64,000 nucleotides of DNA from Rhizobiaceae bacterium (GCA_019635775.1 JAHBYU010000002.1:372001-436000); one strand, 5' to 3'. Shown: positions 18,711 through 28,578, counted from the first letter of the stretch. A program made the numbers and translations. Notes: a model not told the origin generated them from the sequence alone.

Positions 18711-20852
18711 ATGGACGACGATCAAAAGAAATTCCCTCGCCGTGACGGCGGACAGAAGCCCGGCGGACGCGGACGCAAGCCGGACGGCTTTCGCAAGAAT
18801 GACGGTGCTCCCGGCAAGCCCTTCCGTGCAGGCCCGCCCAAGAAGCGGTTTGAAAAGCGCGACGGTGAGACAACGGCAGAACGGCCGAAGCGACCCTTCA
18901 ATCGTCCCGACCGCGAAGGCGGAGAGGCGCGTGGCGAACGTTCCGCAAAGCCGTTCAAGTCATCGGGGCCACGCCGCGAGTGGAAGCCGCGTGCGGAGGG
19001 GGCAACTGCCGGAGGAGAGACCAGAACGGGGCGTGACGGCAAGCCGTTCGAGAAGCGTCCGCGCCGAGATGGTGATGGCGGCTCGCGCAAGCCAGCAGAA
19101 CGCGGCGAGCGGCGTGAATGGAAGCCACGCGCCGTGGGCAACGATGAGCGCCCGCGTCGTGAGTGGAAACCCCGCGCTGAAGGCGCAAGTGCCGAACGCC
19201 CGCGCCGAGATGACAGATCGTTCGAGAAGCGTCCGCGCCGAGAGAGCGAAGGCGGCTCGGGGAAGCCAGCAGAACGCGGCGAGCGGCGTGAATGGAAGCC
19301 GCGCGCCGAGGGCACGGATGAGCGCCCGCGTCGTGAATGGAAACCGCGTGCTGAAGGTAGCGACGAGCGCCCGCGCGGCGAGTGGAAGCCGCGCCAGGAC
19401 GGAGCGGGTGCGGAGAATCGGGAGCGCCCGCACCGGGAAGGCACGCGGTCCTTCGGCTCCAAAAGTCATGAAGGGCAGCGGCGCTCCTATGGCAGCAAGA
19501 GCCATGACGCGGGTCCCCGCAAGCCCTTTGGCAAACAGGTCGCTCCGGTTGAGGATGCAGGCGTCGAGCGCATTGCCAAGCGGCTGGCGCGCGCCGGGAT
19601 AGCCTCGCGGCGCTATGCGGAAGAACTGATCGCCGCAGGCCGGGTGAGCGTGAACGGGCGCAAGCTCGACAGTCCAGCCTTCAACGTATCGGTAAACGAC
19701 AAGATCGAGGTTGATGGGACGGCCATACCGGCCATTGAGCGGACCCGGCTTTTCCTGTTCCACAAGCCAGCCGGCGTCGTGACGACAAACCGCGATCCCG
19801 AAGGGCGCAAGACGGTTTTCGAGATCCTGCCTCAGGATCTGCCGCGCCTGATGACCATTGGCCGTCTCGACATCAACACCGAAGGCCTGCTGCTTTTGAC
19901 CAATGACGGCGGCCTTTCGCGTGTGCTTGAGCTTCCCGCTACGGGCTGGCTGCGTCGCTATCGTGCTCGCGTGCACGGCAAGGTCGACGAGAAGGCGCTT
20001 GCCGGCTTGAAAGACGGCATTGCGGTGGATGGTGTGTTCTACGGCGCGATAGAAGCTTCGCTCGATCGCGCGCAGGGCACGAACGCATGGCTGACGATCG
20101 GCCTGCGCGAGGGCAAGAACCGCGAGGTGAAGAACATTCTTGGCGCGCTCGGGCTCGATGTCACACGGCTGATCCGCATATCCTACGGTCCTTTCCAGCT
20201 TGGCGACCTGCCGGAAGGCCATGTGCTGGAGATCAAGGGACGCATGCTGCGCGACCAGCTTGGCGAGCGGCTTATCGAGGAAGCAGGTGCGAATTTCGAC
20301 GCGCCCGTCGCACACCAGTTCCCCAACCAGCCGGTAAGGCGCGAAGCGCCGAGGGCCGAACCGCTGGAGCGCCCGAAGATCATGCGTGACGGCGAACGTG
20401 GGCGGATCGGGGAGGGCGGCCTCATCAAGAAGCGCCACCGCCGCGAGGATTCACGCGATGAAGCGCTGGGCAAGTTGTCCACAAGACCTGAACGGCCGAA
20501 GCTTGAACGCGGCGAAAGGCCTGAAAGAGGCAACAGTTTCGGGGAGCGACCGGACCGCTTTGCCAAATTCAAGGACAAGCCGGGCACGAAACCCGACCGG
20601 CCGGCGCGAAAGTCGGATCGGGACCAGCGACCTATAGATCCGCCCGGCCAGCGCAGGGCCAATGTCTGGATGGCGCCGGGTTCGCGTCCCATCGGCGCCG
20701 GCAGGGCAGCGGCGGAAAAGGCCGAGGCCGAGGCAAAACGCGCAAGCCGAAAAGACGGCGGGAAACCACGCAGTGCGGACGGACCTCGCCGCGAACGTCC
20801 CGCTGGCGGAAAACCTGGCCCCAAGGGCCCGCGCGGCGGAAGGCGCGATTAG
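18711..20852 (+). CDS. rluB: 23S rRNA pseudouridine synthase RluB/RsuA family with long Arg-rich repeat extensions
   Basis: Pseudouridine synthase of the RsuA/RluB/RluF group, expected to modify 23S rRNA near position 2605. The 713-residue product is far larger than the ~290-residue E. coli enzyme. Order: an ~280-residue low-complexity N-terminus rich in R/K/E/G/P with six REWKPR-type units, an S4 RNA-binding domain (about 284-345, with ARAGIASRRYAEEL), the catalytic domain with RLDINTEGLLLLTNDG (catalytic Asp about 387), then a ~190-residue basic tail ending PGPKGPRGGRRD. The ATG at 18711 follows AGGCAAAGG; a GTG at 18690 is less likely. rsmD starts 3 nt later, so two rRNA-modifying enzymes are co-transcribed. 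The extensions likely bind RNA nonspecifically or are disordered. Confidence 0.93.
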   Translation: MDDDQKKFPRRDGGQKPGGRGRKPDGFRKNDGAPGKPFRAGPPKKRFEKRDGETTAERPKRPFNRPDREGGEARGERSAKPFKSSGPRREWKPRAEGATAGGETRTGRDGKPFEKRPRRDGDGGSRKPAERGERREWKPRAVGNDERPRREWKPRAEGASAERPRRDDRSFEKRPRRESEGGSGKPAERGERREWKPRAEGTDERPRREWKPRAEGSDERPRGEWKPRQDGAGAENRERPHREGTRSFGSKSHEGQRRSYGSKSHDAGPRKPFGKQVAPVEDAGVERIAKRLARAGIASRRYAEELIAAGRVSVNGRKLDSPAFNVSVNDKIEVDGTAIPAIERTRLFLFHKPAGVVTTNRDPEGRKTVFEILPQDLPRLMTIGRLDINTEGLLLLTNDGGLSRVLELPATGWLRRYRARVHGKVDEKALAGLKDGIAVDGVFYGAIEASLDRAQGTNAWLTIGLREGKNREVKNILGALGLDVTRLIRISYGPFQLGDLPEGHVLEIKGRMLRDQLGERLIEEAGANFDAPVAHQFPNQPVRREAPRAEPLERPKIMRDGERGRIGEGGLIKKRHRREDSRDEALGKLSTRPERPKLERGERPERGNSFGERPDRFAKFKDKPGTKPDRPARKSDRDQRPIDPPGQRRANVWMAPGSRPIGAGRAAAEKAEAEAKRASRKDGGKPRSADGPRRERPAGGKPGPKGPRGGRRD
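19047..19360 (+). repeat. intragenic direct repeat, 174-nt period, within rluB
   Basis: Two ~140-nt copies (19047-19186 and 19221-19360) encode matching ~46-residue blocks, starting FEKRPRR and passing through AERGERREWKPRA and ERPRREWKPRAEG. They differ at scattered bases and stay in frame, so this is an old tandem duplication in the disordered N-terminal region. Shorter REWKPR units recur around it between 18970 and 19400. Confidence 0.8.
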
Positions 20853-20855
20853 GCG

Positions 20856-21416
20856 ATGCGGATCGTGGGCGGTGATTTTCGCGGCCGGCCGCTGGCCGCG
20901 CCGCGCAGCCAGTCTATCCGTCCTACGACCGATCGGACGCGCGAGGCGGTATTCAACGTGCTTGCGCATCGCTTCCCGGAAAAACTCGAGGGCGCGCGTG
21001 TGCTTGACCTTTTTGCAGGGACGGGTGCGCTGGGGCTGGAGGCCTTGTCGCGCGGAGCATCGCATTGCCTGTTCATCGAGGAATCGGCTGAGGGACGCGG
21101 CCTGATTCGGACCAATGTCGATGCGTTCGGATTGCAGGGAAGAACGAAGATCTTCCGCCGCGACGCGACAGGACTGGGCGATGCCGGCACGGTGACGCCG
21201 TTCGGGCTGCTGTTCGCCGACCCTCCCTATGGCAGGGGCCTTGGCGAGGCAGCGCTGCGATCCGCCCTGCATGGGGGCTGGCTGCTTCCCGGCGCGCTGT
21301 GCGTGGTCGAGGAGGCCGCGTCGGCCCCGTTCTCGGTTGGCGAGGTCTTTTCCCTTCTGGATCAGAGGGACTATGGCGAGACCGCCATACGCTTTCTGCT
21401 GGCCCCGGCCGGCTAA
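20856..21416 (+). CDS. rsmD: 16S rRNA (guanine-966-N2)-methyltransferase
   Basis: SAM-dependent methyltransferase of small-subunit rRNA. The 186 residues begin MRIVGGDFRGRPLAAP and contain RPTTDRTREAVFNVL, the SAM-binding DLFAGTGALGLEALSRG (motif I) and the N6/N2-type catalytic ADPPYG (motif IV). Complete and of normal length. Begins 3 nt after rluB, so translated from the same mRNA. Confidence 0.96.
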   Translation: MRIVGGDFRGRPLAAPRSQSIRPTTDRTREAVFNVLAHRFPEKLEGARVLDLFAGTGALGLEALSRGASHCLFIEESAEGRGLIRTNVDAFGLQGRTKIFRRDATGLGDAGTVTPFGLLFADPPYGRGLGEAALRSALHGGWLLPGALCVVEEAASAPFSVGEVFSLLDQRDYGETAIRFLLAPAG

Positions 21417-21516
21417 TACTCTGAATTCGGCCTCTTTTGGTCGTCACATGACCAACAATTAACTTAAGGCAGGGCCTTCTTCCCTGTAGTTTCGCGCGCA
21501 AATCAGCGGAGCAATC

Positions 21517-22926
21517 ATGGCATTGAACAATTCAGGGCGCGGGAGGCTGCGTCTTGGCGCGGCACTCCTGATGTTGTCGACGGCGCTGCCGTTCGCAGCG
21601 TCGGCCGACAACGCGACCCCGATCAGCGCACCGGCGACCACCACGGCGGAAAGCAACGGGATATCCAGCTTCAAGCTCGACAACGGAATGGAGGTGGTGG
21701 TCATCCCCGACCATCGCGCGCCGATCGTGACGCATATGGTGTGGTACAAGGTCGGCAGCGCTGACGAGCCTGCCGGGAAGTCTGGCATCGCCCACTTCTT
21801 CGAGCATCTGATGTTCAAGGGTACGGCCAAGCACAAGGCCGGTGAGTACGCCGCGAGGATCGCGGCCATGGGCGGCAGCGAGAACGCCTTCACCTCGGAC
21901 GACTTCACGGCCTACTACCAGACCGTACCGCCAGAAGCGCTTCCTGACATGATGGAATACGAGGCCGACCGGATGCGCAACCTGATCCTGACGGACGCGG
22001 TCATCGGGCCGGAGCGCGACGTGGTGCTGGAAGAACGCCGGATGCGCATCGAAACCAGCCCCGAGGCGCTGCTTTCGGAGGAGGTCGAGGCAACGCTTTA
22101 CCAGAACCATCCCTACAGGGTTCCGGTGATCGGCTGGATGCACGAGATCGAAAAGCTGAACCGTACCGACGCGGTCGCCTTCTATGACCAATATTACGCT
22201 CCAAACAACGCGATCCTCGTGGTCGCCGGCGATGTCGATGCCGATCATGTTCGCGCACTCGCCGAAAAGACATATGGACAGGTGAGGCGCGGGCCGGACC
22301 TTCCGCCCCGGCTGCGCCCGCAGGAGCCTGAGCAGAACACGGCGCGGACGGTGACGATGACCGACGCGCGGGTGACGACCCCAAGCTATTCGAAATCGTG
22401 GCTCGTGCCATCCTACAACACGGCAGAACCCGGCGAAGCCGAAGCGCTCGACCTTCTGTCGGAGATACTTGGCGGGGGGTTACGCAGCCGCATCTATCAG
22501 GCGCTTGTGGTCAAAAGCGGGCTGGCTTCGTCTGCAGGCGCCTATTTCAACGGTTCAAGGCTCGATGAGGGGTCTTTCTCCGTCTATGGCGCGCCGCGCG
22601 GGACTGCGAAGCTGGAAGAGGTTCAACAGGCCGTGGACGCCGAAATCGCAAGGATCGCCACGGAAGGCGTCGACGACCAGGAGCTCGAGGCGGCGCGCAA
22701 CCGTTTCGTACGCTCCATGATCTTCGCGCGAGACAACCAGTCTTCGATGGCCAACATCTACGGCGCGTCGCTTGCCACCGGCAGCACTGTCCAGGAGATC
22801 GACGAATGGCCGGAGCGGCTGAAAAAGGTGACTGCCGCGGACATCCAGCGCGTCGCCGCCAAATATATAAAGGCCGGAAACGCGGTTACCGGTTACTTGC
22901 TGCCTGCCGAACCGGTTCAGAATTGA
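21517..22926 (+). CDS. M16 zinc metallopeptidase, catalytic subunit
   Basis: Periplasmic zinc peptidase of the insulinase/mitochondrial-processing-peptidase family. 469 residues with a signal peptide (about 1-30, ALPFAASA). The inverted zinc motif HFFEH is at 93-97 and the distal ligand region VVLEERRMR lies about 75 residues later, so it should be active. The second, non-catalytic M16 half has the usual [13 protein letters not shown] segment. A CGGAG ribosome site precedes the ATG. One nucleotide separates its stop from the partner gene, suggesting a heterodimer of active and inactive subunits. Confidence 0.93.
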   Translation: MALNNSGRGRLRLGAALLMLSTALPFAASADNATPISAPATTTAESNGISSFKLDNGMEVVVIPDHRAPIVTHMVWYKVGSADEPAGKSGIAHFFEHLMFKGTAKHKAGEYAARIAAMGGSENAFTSDDFTAYYQTVPPEALPDMMEYEADRMRNLILTDAVIGPERDVVLEERRMRIETSPEALLSEEVEATLYQNHPYRVPVIGWMHEIEKLNRTDAVAFYDQYYAPNNAILVVAGDVDADHVRALAEKTYGQVRRGPDLPPRLRPQEPEQNTARTVTMTDARVTTPSYSKSWLVPSYNTAEPGEAEALDLLSEILGGGLRSRIYQALVVKSGLASSAGAYFNGSRLDEGSFSVYGAPRGTAKLEEVQQAVDAEIARIATEGVDDQELEAARNRFVRSMIFARDNQSSMANIYGASLATGSTVQEIDEWPERLKKVTAADIQRVAAKYIKAGNAVTGYLLPAEPVQN

Positions 22927-22927
22927 C

Positions 22928-24277
22928 ATGAGCGACATGACGAAACTCTTTGAGAAGACTCGCGCTTTCGCGCTCACCTTCCTCTTGGTTGCTGGAACGG
23001 TCGCACCGTTCCCCGCAGCCGCCGAGGTGGCAATCCAGGAAGTGAAAAGCGACAACGGCGTCACTGCCTGGCTGGTCGAGGACTATACGGTTCCGATCGT
23101 CAGCATTCGCTTCTCGTTCCAGGGGGGCAACACGCAGGACCCTTCGGGCAAGGAGGGACTGTCCGAACTGATCACCGGCCTGTTTGACGAAGGAGCCGGC
23201 GAATTCGATTCCGACACCTTCCAGACGAAGCTGGACGAAGCGGGCGCGGAGATGCGGTTTGGTGCCGGCCGCGACACGGTTTACGGGTCGATGCGCATGC
23301 TGGCCGAAAAGCGCGACGAAGCGTTCGAGCTGCTGCGCCTTGCCATCGGAGAACCCCGTTTCGATAGCGCGCCTGTTGATCGCATCCGCGCCCAGATGGT
23401 GGCCGGTATCGTCGCCAACGCCCGCGATCCAGAGACCGCGGCGCAGGTGAAGTGGCAGGAAGCGCTCTATGGCAATCATCCCTATGCTAGGCCGGATGAC
23501 GGCACGGAAGCCTCATTGGCGACCATCACCGCCGAAGACCTTCGAGCCTATCACAAGGCTATTTTCGCTCGCGATACCCTCAACGTCGCCGTTGTCGGGG
23601 CCATCGATGCGGAAACGCTGAAGGGCAAGCTCGATGAACTGTTCGGCGATCTGCCGGAGAAGGCGCAACTTCGTCCCGTCGCTCCGGTGGACCCAAAACT
23701 GGGGCAGGAAGTGCGCGTCGATTACGATTTGCCGCAAACCTCGCTTCAGCTTGCTTATCCAGGCGTCCAGCGAGATTCGCCGGAGTTCTTCGCCGCCTAC
23801 ATAATGAACCATATCCTCGGGGGCGGAACCTTCTCGTCGCGCCTCTTCGACGAGGTTCGCGAAAAGCGTGGCCTGGCGTATGGCGTCGATTCGTCGCTTG
23901 TGATCAACAAATACTCAACCGGGTTGCTCATCAGGACAGCCACCCGCTCGGATCGCGCAGCCGAAACGCTCGGTGTCATGCGCGACGTGATCCGCCGCTT
24001 TGCCGAAGATGGGCCGACGGAGACCGAACTGGATGCGGCGAAGAAATACATCATCGGTTCCTACGCTCTGAATAATCTCGACTCCTCAAGCGCAATCGCG
24101 TCGACACTGCTGTCGCTGCAACAGGATGGGCGCGGCATAGACTACATGCAGCGGCGCGAAGCCTTGATCGATGCCGTGACACTCGACCAGGTAAAGGACA
24201 TTGCTAAGAAGCTCCTGGAGGTGGAACCTGCGATACTTGTGATCGGGCCGCCCTTCGAGGAAGGAACCAAGGGATGA
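22928..24277 (+). CDS. M16-family peptidase-like protein, inactive partner subunit
   Basis: 449 residues with a signal peptide (to about PAAAEVAIQ) and two M16 folds. At the zinc-motif position the text is GLSELITGLFDEGA, with neither His of HxxEH, so it cannot bind catalytic zinc. The conserved LGGGTFSSRLFDEVREKRGLAY stretch of the C-terminal half is present (GGGTFSSRLFDEVREKRG). By analogy with other paired M16 proteins it should shape the substrate chamber of the 21517-22926 product. Overlaps the patatin-like gene by 4 nt (ATGA at 24274). Confidence 0.92.
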   Translation: MSDMTKLFEKTRAFALTFLLVAGTVAPFPAAAEVAIQEVKSDNGVTAWLVEDYTVPIVSIRFSFQGGNTQDPSGKEGLSELITGLFDEGAGEFDSDTFQTKLDEAGAEMRFGAGRDTVYGSMRMLAEKRDEAFELLRLAIGEPRFDSAPVDRIRAQMVAGIVANARDPETAAQVKWQEALYGNHPYARPDDGTEASLATITAEDLRAYHKAIFARDTLNVAVVGAIDAETLKGKLDELFGDLPEKAQLRPVAPVDPKLGQEVRVDYDLPQTSLQLAYPGVQRDSPEFFAAYIMNHILGGGTFSSRLFDEVREKRGLAYGVDSSLVINKYSTGLLIRTATRSDRAAETLGVMRDVIRRFAEDGPTETELDAAKKYIIGSYALNNLDSSSAIASTLLSLQQDGRGIDYMQRREALIDAVTLDQVKDIAKKLLEVEPAILVIGPPFEEGTKG

Positions 24278-25137
24278 CTGACGAGGCGTCGGCCGGCAGC
24301 CAAGGCGGACCGACATTCGCAGTAGCTTTCGGCGGTGGCGGTGCACGTGGACTGGCGCATATCCACATCATCGAGGCGCTTGACGAGCTCGGCATAAGGC
24401 CTGTCGCGATCTCTGGCAGTTCGATTGGGGCTATTTTGGGCGCCTGCGTGGCCTCAGGAATGACCGGCAAGGAAATCGAAGACTATGCGCGCCGGATACT
24501 ATCGCGCCGCGCCGAAATCATCAGCCGGGTGTGGAGCGCGCGACCTCAATCGCTGACCGAGATGGTCGGCGGCTTCAAGGTGACGCAGTTCAACATCGAA
24601 CGTATCCTCCATGCCTTCCTGCCGGATCAAATGCCGAAGACTTTCGAGGAGCTGTCCATCCCCCTTCAGGTGACGGGAACCGACTATTACGGGCATCATG
24701 CCAAGGTTTTCACACATGGCGACCTTGGCACGGCACTCGCGGCTTCGGCAGCGCTCCCGGCAGTCTTCGCGCCAGTGGTGCGGGGTGGCCGAACCTACAT
24801 TGACGGTGGCATCTATAACCCCGTCCCGTTCGACCTTCTGCACGGAAAAGCGGACATCGTTATCGCCGTTGATGTCGTCGGCGCGCCGGTCGAGGTGCAT
24901 GGACGCAAGCCGACATCAATCGACCTGATGTTCGGGGCGACGCAACTTCTGATGCAGTCGATCATTGCAAACACGCTTCACAAGTGCCAGCCGGACATCC
25001 TCCTGCGGCCGCCTGTTTCCGGCTACCGCGTGCTGGATTTCATGAAGATCGACGCGTTGATGGCGGAAACCGCGGGCGTGAAGGACGAACTCAAGCGGGC
25101 GGTGGAAGCAGCGATCAGGGCGCGGCAGGCGGCCTGA
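24274..25137 (+). CDS. patatin-like phospholipase / esterase (RssA type)
   Basis: Ser-Asp dyad hydrolase of the patatin family. Among 287 residues: oxyanion motif GGGGARG (20-26), nucleophile motif GSSIG with Ser50, and the DGG motif carrying the catalytic Asp (about 177, TYIDGGIYNP). No signal peptide, so cytoplasmic or membrane-associated. Length and motif spacing fit the RssA/YchK bacterial group; substrate is unknown, presumably a membrane lipid acyl ester. Translationally coupled to the M16 pair by a 4-nt overlap, a link that may be only transcriptional. Confidence 0.88.
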   Translation: MTDEASAGSQGGPTFAVAFGGGGARGLAHIHIIEALDELGIRPVAISGSSIGAILGACVASGMTGKEIEDYARRILSRRAEIISRVWSARPQSLTEMVGGFKVTQFNIERILHAFLPDQMPKTFEELSIPLQVTGTDYYGHHAKVFTHGDLGTALAASAALPAVFAPVVRGGRTYIDGGIYNPVPFDLLHGKADIVIAVDVVGAPVEVHGRKPTSIDLMFGATQLLMQSIIANTLHKCQPDILLRPPVSGYRVLDFMKIDALMAETAGVKDELKRAVEAAIRARQAA

Positions 25138-25224
25138 TCCGCCATCCCGGCATTGCAGAAGCACGGTCGGGACAATAGATGGTGCGTTGGACTACCCGCC
25201 ATTTAATGCAATCAGGACATATCT

Positions 25225-26568
25225 ATGACTGAAGGACCCGACGCCGCGCGACTTACCGATCAGGTCGCGGCCCTGGTCGAAGCTGCCAAAAGAGCTGGAG
25301 CTGACGCCGCTGACGCGGTTGCGGTCAGGGGCCGTTCGACAAGCGTTTCAGTCCGGCTCGGCAAGGTCGAGGCGACCAACGCCTCCGAGGGTGATGATGT
25401 CTCGCTGCGCGTTTTCGTGGGGCAGCGCGTGGCGAGCGTTTCGGCTACCGCGTCGTCCGATCCTGCCGCGCTTGCGGAACGTGCCGTCGCGATGGCGAAG
25501 GTCTCGCCGGAAGACCCTTATCAAGGACTGGCCGACGAGAGGCTGCTGGCCAGAACCGTAAAGAATCTGGACCTGTTCGATCCGACAGAGGTTTCCGCCG
25601 ATGAACTGCGCGACGCCGCACTTGCCGCCGAAGAGGCGGCACTTGCCGTCACCGGCGTGACCAATTCGGGTGGCAGCGGCGCCAGCGCGGGGCTTGGTGG
25701 ACTGGTGCTCGCCACTTCGCACGGCTTCGTAGGCCATTACGTCGGTTCGCGCTTCGGGCGCTCGGCCAGTGTGATCGCGGGCGAGGGCACCGGCATGGAG
25801 CGCGACTACGAATATTCCTCGCGCCTGCACTTCGCCGACATGGACTCGCCCGAGGAAATCGGCCGAAAGGCCGGCGAACGCGCGGTTCGTCGTCTGAATC
25901 CACGCAAGGCCAGGACAGGACCGGTCGACGTCGTGTTCGATCCGAGGGTGGCGCGTGGAATTGCGGGGCACCTTTCCGGCGCGATAAACGGCGCGGCCGT
26001 GGCACGCAAGACAAGCTTCCTGCGCGACAGGATGGGCAAGCAGGTGGCGTCAGCCAGCATCACGGTTACGGACGATCCGACGATCATACGCGGGCAGGCC
26101 TCGCGGCCCTTCGACGGGGAGGGAGTTGCGGGCGAAAGGCTCGTGATGGTCGACAAGGGAGTGCTCGCGCATTGGTTCCTGTCCACCTCCTCGGCGCGGG
26201 AACTGGGACTGGCTACGAACGGACGCGGAGTACGTGGCGGGTCATCAGTCTCGCCTTCTTCAACCAACCTTGCCATCGAGCCGGGTGACCGCTCGCCCAA
26301 GGACATCATTCGGTCGTTGAAGAGCGGGTTCTACGTGACCGAGGTGTTTGGGCAGGGCGTCGACATGATAACCGGCGAATACAGCCGTGGGGCTTCCGGG
26401 CTCTGGATCGAGAACGGGGAACTGGCCTATCCGGTGGCGGAGGTGACGATCGCCTCCAACCTGAAGGACATGTTCATGAGGATGATTGCGGCTTCCGACC
26501 TCGACCGCAATTACTCCACGGCCAGCCCGACGCTTTTCATCGAGGGCATGACCCTTGCCGGCGACTAA
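25225..26568 (+). CDS. pmbA: TldE/PmbA-family metalloprotease subunit
   Basis: 447-residue member of the PmbA/TldD family. In E. coli TldD and TldE (PmbA) form a heterodimeric protease that digests unfolded peptides and takes part in microcin B17 maturation and CcdA turnover; PmbA is the subunit lacking the HExxxH zinc motif, and none is seen here. Diagnostic text: GVTNSGGSGASAG, VFDPRVARGIAGHLSGAINGA and the C-terminal GASGLWIENGELAYPVAEVT region. tldD is not in the window. An AGGACA ribosome site precedes the ATG. Its 3' end overlaps cysQ by 14 nt. Confidence 0.93.
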   Translation: MTEGPDAARLTDQVAALVEAAKRAGADAADAVAVRGRSTSVSVRLGKVEATNASEGDDVSLRVFVGQRVASVSATASSDPAALAERAVAMAKVSPEDPYQGLADERLLARTVKNLDLFDPTEVSADELRDAALAAEEAALAVTGVTNSGGSGASAGLGGLVLATSHGFVGHYVGSRFGRSASVIAGEGTGMERDYEYSSRLHFADMDSPEEIGRKAGERAVRRLNPRKARTGPVDVVFDPRVARGIAGHLSGAINGAAVARKTSFLRDRMGKQVASASITVTDDPTIIRGQASRPFDGEGVAGERLVMVDKGVLAHWFLSTSSARELGLATNGRGVRGGSSVSPSSTNLAIEPGDRSPKDIIRSLKSGFYVTEVFGQGVDMITGEYSRGASGLWIENGELAYPVAEVTIASNLKDMFMRMIAASDLDRNYSTASPTLFIEGMTLAGD

Positions 26569-27358
26569 CCAGACAATCGACTCCGACCTTGCTTCCGACC
26601 TTGACCTGCTCACGCGGGCGGCGCGTGAGGCAGGGCGGATAGCGCTACGCTATTTTCGGAGGAACCCGGAGGTCTGGCTCAAGGCGGGAGCATCCCCGGT
26701 AAGCGAGGCTGACTACGCCGCCGACCGATACCTGCGCGAGACGCTTCTGGCGTCGCGACCCGACTATGGCTGGCTCTCCGAGGAAACGGTGGACGATGTC
26801 GCGCGGCTTGAAGCCCGCCGAACCTTCATCGTCGATCCCATAGATGGCACGCGCGGCTTTCTCGACGGCAGCAAACAATGGTGCGTGGCGGCAGCCGTTG
26901 TGGAATTGGGCCGCCCGCTGGTTGGAGTGCTCGAGTGCCCGGCGAGAAGCGAGACATTCGTTGCCACGCGCGGCGGCGGCGCATTCAAGGACGGCCGCCG
27001 TATCAAGGTCGGGGTTCCCCCTTCCGACCTACGTGTCGGCGGCCCTGTTTCCATGATCAACGCCATGCCTACGGCCATCCGCGATCGCGTGAAACGCTCA
27101 CCATATGTGCCATCTCTTGCCTACCGTATCGCGATGGTGGCTGACGGAACCCTAACCGCAACTTTCGTCAAGCCCAATTCCCGCGACTGGGATCTGGCGG
27201 CAGCCGACCTCATCCTTCATGAGGCCGGCGGAGCAATGCTCGACGAGGCTGGGAACACTCCGACCTATGGCGGGCGCGAAACCGCGCATGGCTCGCTGGT
27301 GGCCGGGAGCGGCGAACTTCTTGCCGCTATGAGCCGAACGATTCGTGCAACCATATGA
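26555..27358 (+). CDS. cysQ: 3'(2'),5'-bisphosphate nucleotidase CysQ (inositol monophosphatase family)
   Basis: Mg-dependent, Li-sensitive type phosphatase that removes the 3' phosphate of PAP/PAPS, recycling by-products of sulfate assimilation and sulfotransfer. 267 residues with metal-binding EET (76-78), DPIDGT (94-99) and distal RDWDLAAADLIL (about 211-222). The start is a TTG at 26555 inside pmbA with GAGGG 9 nt upstream; no ATG or GTG gives a complete N-terminal helix. Another inositol-phosphatase-type substrate cannot be excluded. It begins the run that leads into the Kdo/lipid A genes. Confidence 0.9.
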   Translation: MPATNQTIDSDLASDLDLLTRAAREAGRIALRYFRRNPEVWLKAGASPVSEADYAADRYLRETLLASRPDYGWLSEETVDDVARLEARRTFIVDPIDGTRGFLDGSKQWCVAAAVVELGRPLVGVLECPARSETFVATRGGGAFKDGRRIKVGVPPSDLRVGGPVSMINAMPTAIRDRVKRSPYVPSLAYRIAMVADGTLTATFVKPNSRDWDLAAADLILHEAGGAMLDEAGNTPTYGGRETAHGSLVAGSGELLAAMSRTIRATI

Positions 27359-27538
27359 AAACGGGCGAAAACAGTTGAAAAGGAGACAGTCCGTTCGCAT
27401 CATGTCGGTCAGTGGGTTATCTCGCTTAGCAATGCTGCCGCCCGGATGCAGTCACCGAGCCGGCAGCGGCGACAAATCGATTCCGATTTCAGTGTCGATG
27501 CGTTAGACAGGCGTCCAAATCACTTCAGGATTTCGAAA

Positions 27539-27790
27539 ATGTCCGAAAATGAAGGCGACAAACAGCTGCTTCATCTCGTTTTTGGGGGCGAGTTGAAAAA
27601 ACTCGGCGGCACCGAGTTCCGCGACCTCGACGCGCTGGACATCGTCGGCATCTATCCAAACTACAAGACGGCCCAGGCTGCCTGGAAAGCCAAGGCCCAG
27701 GCCAGCGTCGATAATGCGCACATGCGCTATTTCGTCGTTCATCTGCACCGGTTGCTCGACCCGGAGGCGAAGGGCGCTGGATCAGAATAG
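27539..27790 (+). CDS. DUF4170 small protein
   Basis: 83-residue cytoplasmic protein, MSENEGDKQLLHLVFGGEL..., with the DUF4170 text GIYPNYKTAQAAWKAKAQ and HMRYFVVHLHRLLDP. Function unknown. Start at the ATG with AGGA 8 nt upstream; the upstream extension to 27446 is noncoding-like. It lies 2 nt before the DUF374 acyltransferase, and this placement next to waaA/lpxK is recurrent in alphaproteobacteria, hinting at a role in envelope lipid metabolism. The 180 nt before it hold nothing I recognise. Confidence 0.85.
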   Translation: MSENEGDKQLLHLVFGGELKKLGGTEFRDLDALDIVGIYPNYKTAQAAWKAKAQASVDNAHMRYFVVHLHRLLDPEAKGAGSE

Positions 27791-27792
27791 GC

Positions 27793-28578
27793 ATGACAGA
27801 CAAGATTGCGGCGCAGCCGGTCGCGCGGCACTCTTCCGGTAAGCGGTCAGGGAGGCGGAGTAAGTCCCTCTGGGCGAGGGTTCGCAAGCCGCTGGCAAGT
27901 TCACGGCTGGCAAAAGCGGTCATCACGTCCCTAATCAGCCAGGGTCTGCGCCTCATAAGGATGACCAACCCGCTGGCATCAGGGTCTGTCGACCTGCGAA
28001 ATGTCTATGAGGACGAACAGCCTGCAATCATCGCGATGTGGCACGGCCAGCATCTTCTCGCGCCGGTGTACTATCCGCACAAACGCGGAATGGTCGCGAT
28101 GGTGTCGCGTAGCGCCGACGCTGAGCTAAACGCCATGACGATGCAGAAATTCGGGATAGATACGGTTCGTGGCTCCGGCGGACGCAACCCCGGACGCCAG
28201 AGACAAAAGGGTGGAGCGCGGGCGCTTGTTGCCCTGAAAAAGGCGCTGGATACTGGCAAGAATGTCGGCATGATCGCAGACATACCGCACGGAACGCCAC
28301 GCGACGCAGGCATGGGCATTATTCTGCTGGCCCGCATTTCCGGGCGGCCCATCATATCTGTCGCCATCACCACAAGTAGACGCAGGATACTGGAGAAAAG
28401 CTGGGACAAGACCACCATCAGCCTGCCATTCGGCAGAAGCGGCATAGCTGTCGGTGAGCCGATCTACGTCGACAAGGATGCCGATGACGCTCAGATGGAA
28501 AGCAAACGCCAACAGCTGACGCAGACCCTCAACGCAATCACGGCGAGAGCATACGCGCTCGCGGACGGTGTGAAATGA
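27793..28578 (+). CDS. DUF374 lysophospholipid-acyltransferase-like protein
   Basis: 261-residue protein of the DUF374 family, related to LpxL/PlsC acyltransferases. Visible: MWHGQHLLAP (the substituted HxxxxD-type region), RGSGGRNPGR, and MIADIPHGTPRDAGMGIILLARISG, which resembles the substrate pocket of these enzymes. One N-terminal hydrophobic/basic region suggests membrane association. Its position between DUF4170 and waaA (overlap ATGA at 28575) suggests acylation of a lipid A or Kdo-lipid intermediate, but no substrate can be read from sequence. Confidence 0.85.
   Translation: MTDKIAAQPVARHSSGKRSGRRSKSLWARVRKPLASSRLAKAVITSLISQGLRLIRMTNPLASGSVDLRNVYEDEQPAIIAMWHGQHLLAPVYYPHKRGMVAMVSRSADAELNAMTMQKFGIDTVRGSGGRNPGRQRQKGGARALVALKKALDTGKNVGMIADIPHGTPRDAGMGIILLARISGRPIISVAITTSRRRILEKSWDKTTISLPFGRSGIAVGEPIYVDKDADDAQMESKRQQLTQTLNAITARAYALADGVK

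Noticed and set aside
19047..19360. Possible CRISPR or intergenic tandem array
   Set aside because: The two copies are in-frame coding repeats of rluB with a 174-nt period and no short repeat/unique spacer pattern.
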